Positions 11,501-20,500 of a DNA stretch of 64,000 nucleotides are shown here, one piece after another. Origin of the DNA: Antedon mediterranea (taxonomy: Eukaryota; Echinodermata; Crinoidea; Comatulida; Antedonidae). Location of the stretch: positions 5,066,288-5,130,287 of the forward strand of contig NC_092676.1 in NCBI RefSeq assembly GCF_964355755.1. Reading direction: 5' to 3'. The translations under genes and the position numbers were made by a program. Numbering within the stretch: position 1 is the first letter of the stretch; each line of letters starts with the position of its first letter. The notes under the pieces were generated by a model. It was not told where the DNA came from. It made no database searches and worked only from the letters and a program-made list of their open reading frames with translations.

Positions 11501-14500
11501 GCTGATGTTATGGCTACGGTTTCACTTTCTTAACCGCTCGGCCACTAACCCAGTTATGATTGATCAGTGGCTGAGATGTACAAGTACACCGGTGCAATCC
11601 CCTAATCGTCTCAAAAGATGTACTACTAGGTTCTTTAAAGTGCACATGAGCCAGATGTGTACACTGGACCTACGGTTTATAGAGTCCTTATAGAAGAAGA
11701 CTTGTTCTACCACCAGAACCATGGAGCGAGTGAGCTTCGAATCCTTGCTGATGTTATGGCTACGTTATTACGGTTCCACTGCCCTAACGCTCGGCCACTA
11801 ACTCAGTATGTAGCAGTAGTAACCTCACACTGTAGGCTAAGTGACTACAGTATGTGTTCAGTGAAGTGAATGCTAACCAGTGAGGTAAAGCCGAAGGCTA
11901 GAGGGCGTACTCCAGACTGAAAAGTGATTCCAACAGGAGGGGAACCAACAAGATGCCGTAAATGTGTTCAAAAACAATATAAAAAATAATAATCTAATAT
12001 AATACATTAAGACCACATAAATTACAACACATATTCTTGTTAAAGCACAGTGAAGTTGTTATAAAATGAAATATAATTATTGTTAATCATATTAGAATGA
12101 ATAATTTCTTGGTAATCTAGCATTTTTTGTATACGAGGATCATATAGAATGCGTTCACGTTTATACGCTTATCGTTCTCACGCAGATAGGCTCAACACAG
12201 GCGTAGTAATGCGTACTTCGTAGGGCAAATCTGATTGGTCGATTTCAGCCCCCATTTTGTTGGGTCCCTCTCCATGGAGAATCACTTTTTTAACTGCGAT
12301 AACACTGTAGAATGCCATCCACCCTTCGGCTATTACAAATCACTGATGCTAACAAACTAATACAAAAAATCCAGTAATTGTTGTGTTTTTTTTAAGGAGG
12401 TTTACAGGTTATTTTCGACTGAAGCTCTAATTGTTAGTCAAAGTGCATGCAGCAGGTAATAGTTTTGTTTGTATTATATTTTGTTTACCATTGCAAATTG
12501 CAAGTTTGCCAAGAAACTGCAAATAATCAAATAACTGGAAGTTTAAAACTCCAATTGTATATGATCAAAATAATGTGATGCGTGCCCATATATGGACATG
12601 ATAATGTCATATCACTACCATATTTAAGCATATCACTACCATATCACTACAATTTATGATTTTCTATTTAAATGTTAAAAATGTTAAATGTATTATTTCT
12701 GGTCCTCAAGTTTAACTGGAAACTGAGGAAATTAGGATTAGGCCCTCCACGGACCCACAGCAGTCAGCAGTGCAGCGCCTACCAGATCAGCACACCGGGA
12801 GACGATCCCTATTTTCACAAAATCTCATCTAAAAAAAATTTGTCCCACAAGGTCAAATCCTAGGTCAAATGGAATAGAATAAGTTTTACATCTTTTAAAT
12901 AGTTCTATCTCAAAAGTAAATAGAAGATTTGGATAGCTTTAACAATTAGCTTTCCAAAGATACCTGTCACAACAAAATCGGTCCACACGTTACGGAGATA
13001 CGGTCATTTAAGTATAGCTCGCCGCGCCGATTATGCGCAAAATTACGAAGAAACGACGACGCGTAGCGCGCGAACCGTTGGTCGTATGGCGCTCAAATTA
13101 AAAATTTCAGGTTTTTTGGCTAAAAATAACCCAAAAACCAAATTTGAGCAAATTTGAAGAAAGTAGGGTTTAAAATGTCATTTTTTTTTGGTGATTTGGT
13201 ATGGAATGACCCTGCACTGTTAAGTACACAGGACCAACGGCTTTACATCCCATCCGAAGGACGAGGCAATGAGAGTAAAGCAACTTGCCTAAAGGATGCA
13301 ATCAGTATTTTACAGATAACCTCAAACCCATGCCTATCACATGCTAGTGTGATAGATATTATCATTACACCATCACTCTCTGGTGTATATACTGCACCCG
13401 CCGCTATTTCTAGACGGTCTCCCATCCAGAACGCAACCGGGCCCAGCGTTGCTTAACTTCGGTAATCTGACTAGAACCGGTGTTTCAACGCAGTATGGCT
13501 ATGTATATAAAATAAATAAATATATTTAATAAATATTGATATTAAAAATGTTTATTGCTTTTATCAAACTTTAATAATTACACATAAAAAAAAAAAAAAG
13601 GAACTGTGTAACTTCCCAATTGTTGGAAAAAATGTGTTAAAATAATTGATTGTCAGTAAAATTGTGTTATTAAAATTTATTTAAAAAAAATCCCTTTTTA
13701 TTAATTGGTTATCTTTAATGTCTTTGTACTCTATCAAACTAGTCTGACAAAAAAAGTGTGATGTGCCCAAATATGGTAGTCATATTCCCAAATATGGTAG
13801 TGATATATTCCCAAATATGGTAGTGATATGACATCATCATGTCCATAAATGGGCACATCACATAGAGTTTTGGTATTCTCTATTTCAGGCTCTATTTTTA
13901 TCGATTTGCATCCATTGTGGAAGCTGAAAAAATTATAACTAAATATGACGGAAGTTCTGTGATTGGAACAACAATAAGAGTAAGCCCAGCAGAAGAAAAG
14001 TGTAAGACTGTAACCTCAATAGTTATATTAAAAAATGTTTTATTATTATTATTATTACATTTCTTTACCCAGGGTAGCCCAAACAGTTTTAAACTGACTT
14101 TCATTGGGGCCCTGTATATAACATTATACATTGTAACAAACTCAGCAGAGACTAAGTTATTAATAAATACATCAAATAATAATGTGAAAACGCTTAAGGC
14201 TAACTCAGACAGTGTCGTACGACGAGTCGCTTTGTCGGGAGAAAATTAAACATGTTTAAAGTTCTTGTGTCGAGCTAAAAACTATGCTCGACGCTATCTC
14301 AAGCTGACTCGTCTCGTCGGGATTCAACTCGGACAGTACCGACGAGTCAAGACGTTTCGTCGGGCCTCGTCGTACGACGCTATCATAGTTGGCCTTTACA
14401 TGTATAAATGTGTTGGTATTTTCAATTGTTATAATATAATAAATTCAATCAATTTAATGTATAGTAATAGTGTATTTAAAAAGTTTCAATTTGTATTTAT

Positions 14501-17500
14501 AATTTGTGGTTGAAAGATATTTTTTGGTAATATTTAGTTAGAACGAAAAATATCACTACGAATGCTTCAAAACCTGATTCACAGAGCATTGATGAAAATT
14601 TACAAAATGGCGAGAATGAAAAGAAGCCAGGTAAGAAAATTTGACATTATTATAACACACACGGTATAAATTTGGAATCTATGTTCTGGGTTGACCAACT
14701 AGCATAGGTGTTTAGCACCTGTTTGGTCTTTCCGTGCCTCCTTTTATAATTGTTTTGTCTTCTGTTTATGGCAGAAATTGAATAAATAAAAATAAAAAAA
14801 ATAAAAAATGTATTCCTTATCATCATTTATACACAATGCAGAACGGACGGGAGGTTTCCGCTCAGAATAGATACAAATGTATACATGGGACAAGCTAAGC
14901 GGTTTTCCCATCACCGTTACCGCTCGTAAATTGGCCTTCTTTACATTTAAAGTTTATCTTTTTGTAAATCTGTTGAAACTTTTTGCCGAGGCTTTTAACG
15001 CGGCTTTTAACGCATGTAGTGCAAACTGCCTTTTTAATATTTTTAACGATTCAAGACAATAACTGAATAAAAGTTTAGTTAGTAACCGTAGGTGTATTGT
15101 AATGAATTTTTTGTATTTGTTAAATGGTAACAATATGTCTTGTTAAATAGAGCTTTCAATTTTTGAACTCGTGAAATATTCTCACCATCCACTCATAAAC
15201 ATTATCATTATTTGTACACTATTCAACCAATTCCTCTAATCACATCACAATTAATTTGTGACTGAAAGATATTTTTTTGAATATTTTAGACAAAACAAAA
15301 AATATAACTGCGAGTTCTTCAAGTTCTTTAAGACCTAGTTCACAGAGTCTTGATGAAAAGTTTCAAAATGGCGGAAAAGAAAAGAGGCCAGGTAAGGAAA
15401 GTGAAGTTTATATTACATTACTATTTCACAGCTGCTTATTAAGTTCATTAAGGGATAGCTGTGTATTCCTATTACTACAGTATATTACATAGCCTATGTA
15501 AATACGCGAACGTGATTGGTTGAAACTGCATCACATGACTACCGCTGCGAGGATCGTAAATCGTATATATCCTCGAGAACGATGATATTGACTGTGTAAT
15601 TTTCGCGTAATAATCGTGTCCCCTGTCATTAATCATATAAATTCTCGAGTACGATGATATTGACTGTGTAATTTTCGTGTGCAACACTCGAGTTTGCCGA
15701 TAAATAAACAAAAGTCATCTACTCGATCTTGAACTCGGGTGGAATTGTCACTCCATCGCAAGACGACGTTTCATCCGCTGGGCCACGGAATTTGCTTGAA
15801 GAAATTAATCTTCTAAACTATTTAAGCTATGCATACATAGCGCCCTCATTTGTTATAAGTCCACCCTAAATGTGATGAAACACCGTTTATGATTGGTCAA
15901 AACTCACGGTAGTAACCTAGTAACTAGTACGCGCTGAACATCCGGTGATTCGGCTCCTCGAAGATCGAGAAGACGACGAATTGTTTATTCGGCCTACCTG
16001 ATTATAATATTATTATTAATAGGCTTATTGATGGAAATTCTTCTGTTAATTTAAACGACCTAGGCCTAAGTGAATATTTTATTGCCAAGGAATCATTAAT
16101 TAGTAATTATCTGTATATTATTCTTCGCAAGGTAAGGTGTCTAGGCAGGCTTGTTTTAAATACAATACAAATACTATAAGGAGGCCTAGCTAGCCTAGCT
16201 TCACCCAACCCAGCAGACTTGTTCTTGGCTATATAATATAACAGATATTGCCTTTTATATCGGTTAAATATAAGATTTGACATCCCCTCGGGAATGATAT
16301 TAAGTTCTCGGAGAATATATATTTCCCTCAGCTGGCGCTTTGGGAAATATATATTCCCTCGAACTTAATATCATTCCCTCGGGGATGTCAAATCTTATAT
16401 TTAACCTCTAAGCAGTCAATATCTGTATAATATTGCATTCTGAGATGACATCATGATGTTGTACTATAAGCCACTTTTGTTTCGCGTTAGCGACCGGACA
16501 GGACAACAAACACAGATAAACCATCCTTGGTTGGAAATGTCATTTATTATAATGACGAATATTTAAACGTGTATATTGGTAAAACATAGATGACATTATA
16601 TTAACACAAATCACTTATAGTCTAAAACTTAATTATATTACATAATATAAAATGGGTTACGCCCTATACGTTATGTCATCTGAAACCATAAATAAAATAC
16701 TGCATAACGGTTATCAGTAATCAAACTATTTTAAAACAAAGTATAAATCAAAGTATAAACTCTACTTACTAAACAATACTTAATATTAGGTTAACAAATT
16801 TGACTTAAGCATCAAATATATACATCTATAAATCTACTTGAGTCTGATTAAAATACAATCAAATATGAAATTGGCTGTAGATAAGACATGAGTCTGGGTG
16901 TCAGCGCCAAAAACCCAGCCTTGGATGGGTTCCCACCCAGACCAAACAAAAACCATGAACCTGACCCTTATGAACTGAACGATGAAATACGAAAACATGA
17001 GATTTCCATCTCCCAAATTGTTGAATGATGCTATCTGACATGCCTAATCATATCATATCGACTGCAGTCGACCATCAATCAGACATCAGCATAGCTAGAT
17101 TTCCAAGTTTTGCGGTCCTCCATGACACAAGCAAGTTCAGATGTATTTCCTAAGCTGGTATCCTCAAGAAGGACCTTGATGTATGTTTTGTTTCGTGCAC
17201 CTGATGATCCATGTTTGGGTTCCCAGAGCAGAAATCTGCTTGCTGCTTCTTCTGTGTGACGATAAAAATGGCCGGCAGCACTCAATCTGCGGTGTCTTAT
17301 TTTAAAGGTGACTTTTGGAATGTCGCCATACAGCTCCGTGTTTGGTATTTTGTCCATCCAACTGATATTTAGTGCTGCTCTGAGTAATCTGGTGTAGCAT
17401 CCGTCCAAACTTTTTTCCAATTGTTTGTCAATGTCCATGTTTCTGAACCATAAAGAAGTACTGGTTCGACCAGTGTATGGAAGATGTGTAGGTAAGTCAG

Positions 17501-20500
17501 ATTTCCAGATATTTTGCCGTTTATTGATGGATTTCCAATCAAGTCCCTTTCTGACATGAATATCCTGGCTTGTCGATGCAATCCATGCACCAAGATATTT
17601 AAAGTCATGGACTAGTTGAAGTTTACTGCCATTCAGGGTGGATTCTGGTACATCAGATGACTGGTTGAAACTCATATACTGGGTTTTTTTTGGCGTTAAT
17701 ATGAAGCCCAATCCTTGCTGCTTGTCTTTCCAAGGCTAACAGAAGTTCCTGAGCTTGATCCATTTTATCAGATAGTTGTGCTAAGTCATCTGCAAATCCA
17801 AGGTCTGTTATAGTTTGTTTGTTAATTCTCCTAGACTTTATTGGTGTGATGGTAAATCCAAGATCTTGAGCCTTGTCCTCTGGTATGGCTTGGCGGAGAC
17901 AGTGGTCTAGAACAGTGATGAACAGGAAAGGAGCAAGTGTGTCACCCTGTAGCACACCTGCCTGGATATCAAATACTTCTGTTTGAATCTGGAGAGATGA
18001 CCTTGGCCCTAGTGGTGTTATACATGTTGCTGATGGTTGAGACAATCTTCTCTGGGATACCATAAGATGCCAGTATTTTACACATTTTAAATCTGTGAAT
18101 GCTGTCAAAGGCCTTACGAAAGTCGACAAAGGTCACAACTGCAGGTATAGTTTCCGGGCTTGAACCCCTTCTAGAAGGTGACGAAGAGCCAGAATTTGAC
18201 CAGCCGTTCCTCTTCCTGTCTGAAGCTATTTTGGTTGGAAGAGAATCTATATGGTCTCTAATACGATTTAATATCATTCAGTTGAAGGTCTTGCTGATGA
18301 TGGATGTTAAGCTGCTTCCTCTATAGTTTTCTGGATTACTTCGGTTGCCAGACTTTGGTATTGGGGTTATGTTGGTAATATTCCAGAGCTCTTGTCTCAT
18401 GCCTAATGACGCAGCATGTGTTGCTACCCCAATACGAAAACTGTGGCCCTTGTAATGGTTCGGATTCAACCCAATAAACGACACTGCCGCTCTGAGCAGG
18501 CACGCTACAAATTGTTGTGTAACCGCCTTGCAATCAAGGTGCTGAAAGGGACCTGTGGACTGTTAGCAATGTGCAAGGTAGTTGTTTAGTGCGCCCTGTG
18601 GGCAGTACTTTTCCTTAAAGACCCCTTCCCTGCAATTTTGGACGTTTTTTGGAAAATAATACATATATATCACTTTAAAAACATTAAACCATGTCATTCC
18701 TTGTCTTAAATGTACGTTTTATGGTAAATTATGATAAAAAGTGAGAAACAATGCACTACCTAAGTAGCTCGCGGCGATCGACCTCTCGTGGATGGTCTTA
18801 GGCCTAGCCTGGCTAGGCTTAGTTTTTTAGGCCTAGCTGGTAAACATCGGTAACGTACGAACATCGTACGCTAGCTATATACCTAGCCTGACGTTGTATA
18901 GTTGCTGCATTAATTGTCTTTCTATTTTTGCCAGACTCCGTTGATACAAATTGGGGAAAACCCGATATTTTCGCTGAAAAGTTAGGAGTCTTCCATTTGT
19001 TTTGGCCTCACGATCGATCGAAAAGTGGGCGAATTACAGGTGAAAAACAAAAATATCAATCCGCGCGCAATGCATTTTGGGATTTATAGCGGGCCGCTAT
19101 AATTATTAAAATCGACTTATTTTTCACATTTTTAACCGTTTAAAGACGAAAAAAGTTATCGCAATAGGACCATATAGTATTATTTTTACATTAAATATAG
19201 TTTGTGATCTTAAATTAGATCTAAAAAACGTAGGGAATGGGGCTTTAACCCATGGTGCAAATGATACCGAAACGGGTGTTTTCCAACTCCAGTTTTGTGG
19301 TGCCGTATTATAATTAGGCCCCTGTTTCGTTCAGAGTTAAACCGTTGCGCTGTACTACGTGCGAATCTTTGGCTTTTGATGCAAATTCTCCGAGCCGAAA
19401 AAAAAAAAAACCTGAAACGCTGTAAGAAATAATTTTTCAAGTAACAACGATGGGTTAGTAATGGTTCTATAAACTGCAATGCATCGAGTAGCCTAATCAA
19501 GATCCCTTTTGTTATGGGAAGCCAAGAGTCCACTTTGGCCGCCCTACAATGAATTCCGCAGGTAATTTTTTGAACGAGGAAAAACCCACTAAGATCCGGT
19601 AGGCCCACTAACTTGTGTACGAACGAGATTGCCGACATATCTGAGGAAATGGTTCCTTGTGCCAGACCTTTGTCACATAAATGAGACAGGAAATTACAAA
19701 TTGTACCTACATCAAGTGATAAGGGCACTCGTTTTCCTGACCAGGATGCCAACAGTTGCAGACTACCTCTGTAAGCCTTTCTGGTGGATGGTGCGAGGGA
19801 CGATTCGATTAAGGTTTCAGAGCGGGATTGGCTGCTCCTTGCTGTAGGTCTATGGAGAAGCCTGTAAAATAAACTATACAAAATTTGTACACTATTCAAC
19901 CAATTCCTATAATCACATCACAATTAATTTGTGACTGAATAATATTTTTTTTAAATTATTTTAGACAGAACAAAAAATACCACTGAGAGTTCTTCAAGAC
20001 CTAGTTCACAGAGTGTTGATGAAAAGTTTCAAAATGGCGAGAAAGAAAAGAGGCCAGGTAAGAAAATTTAAGTTTATATTACATTACTATTTCTGCTGCT
20101 TATCATTCATTAAAAAGGATAGCTGTGTATTCCTATTACTACAGTATATTGTATTCTGAGACGACATCATATGATCTTGTACTAAGCCACCTTTAATTCG
20201 TTAATTTATACGAATTTATTTTTTATTGACTCATCCGAAGCAAAATAATGAATTGAATAACTGATTGATGTTTATCTAGTGAAGACACTAGATCTGCAAT
20301 TTGTTGAAAGTTCTCTCAGTCATAGGAAGACCTGATATTTTTGCTGAAAAGTTACCGTTCTTTTATTTGTTTAGCCTTTCACGCAATCGGTCGAAGTGGG
20401 TGCATTACATCACAATATGAAAATATCAATCCGCGCGCAATGCATCTGGGGATTTATAGCGGGCCGCTAAAATTATTAGAATTGATTTATTTGCTATTTT

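Larger units (their letters stand above)
14538..20057 (+). repeat. Tandem triplication of one LOTUS/RRM exon
   Basis: Three phase-1/phase-1 exons (14538-14630, 15290-15391, 19965-20057) encode variants of the same peptide: KNITTNASKPDSQSIDEN, KNITASSSSSLRPSSQS and KNTTESSSRPSSQSVDEK, each ending in a Lys-rich KRP/KKP. The upstream intron (AATTAATTTGTGACTGA...TTTTAG) and the donor CCAG/GTAAG are duplicated too, so whole exon-intron segments were copied. Being symmetric (93, 102 and 93 bases), each can be skipped without a frame change. Confidence 0.9.

Noticed and set aside
19629-19847. 72-aa plus frame
   Set aside because: Antisense of the recombinase remnant.
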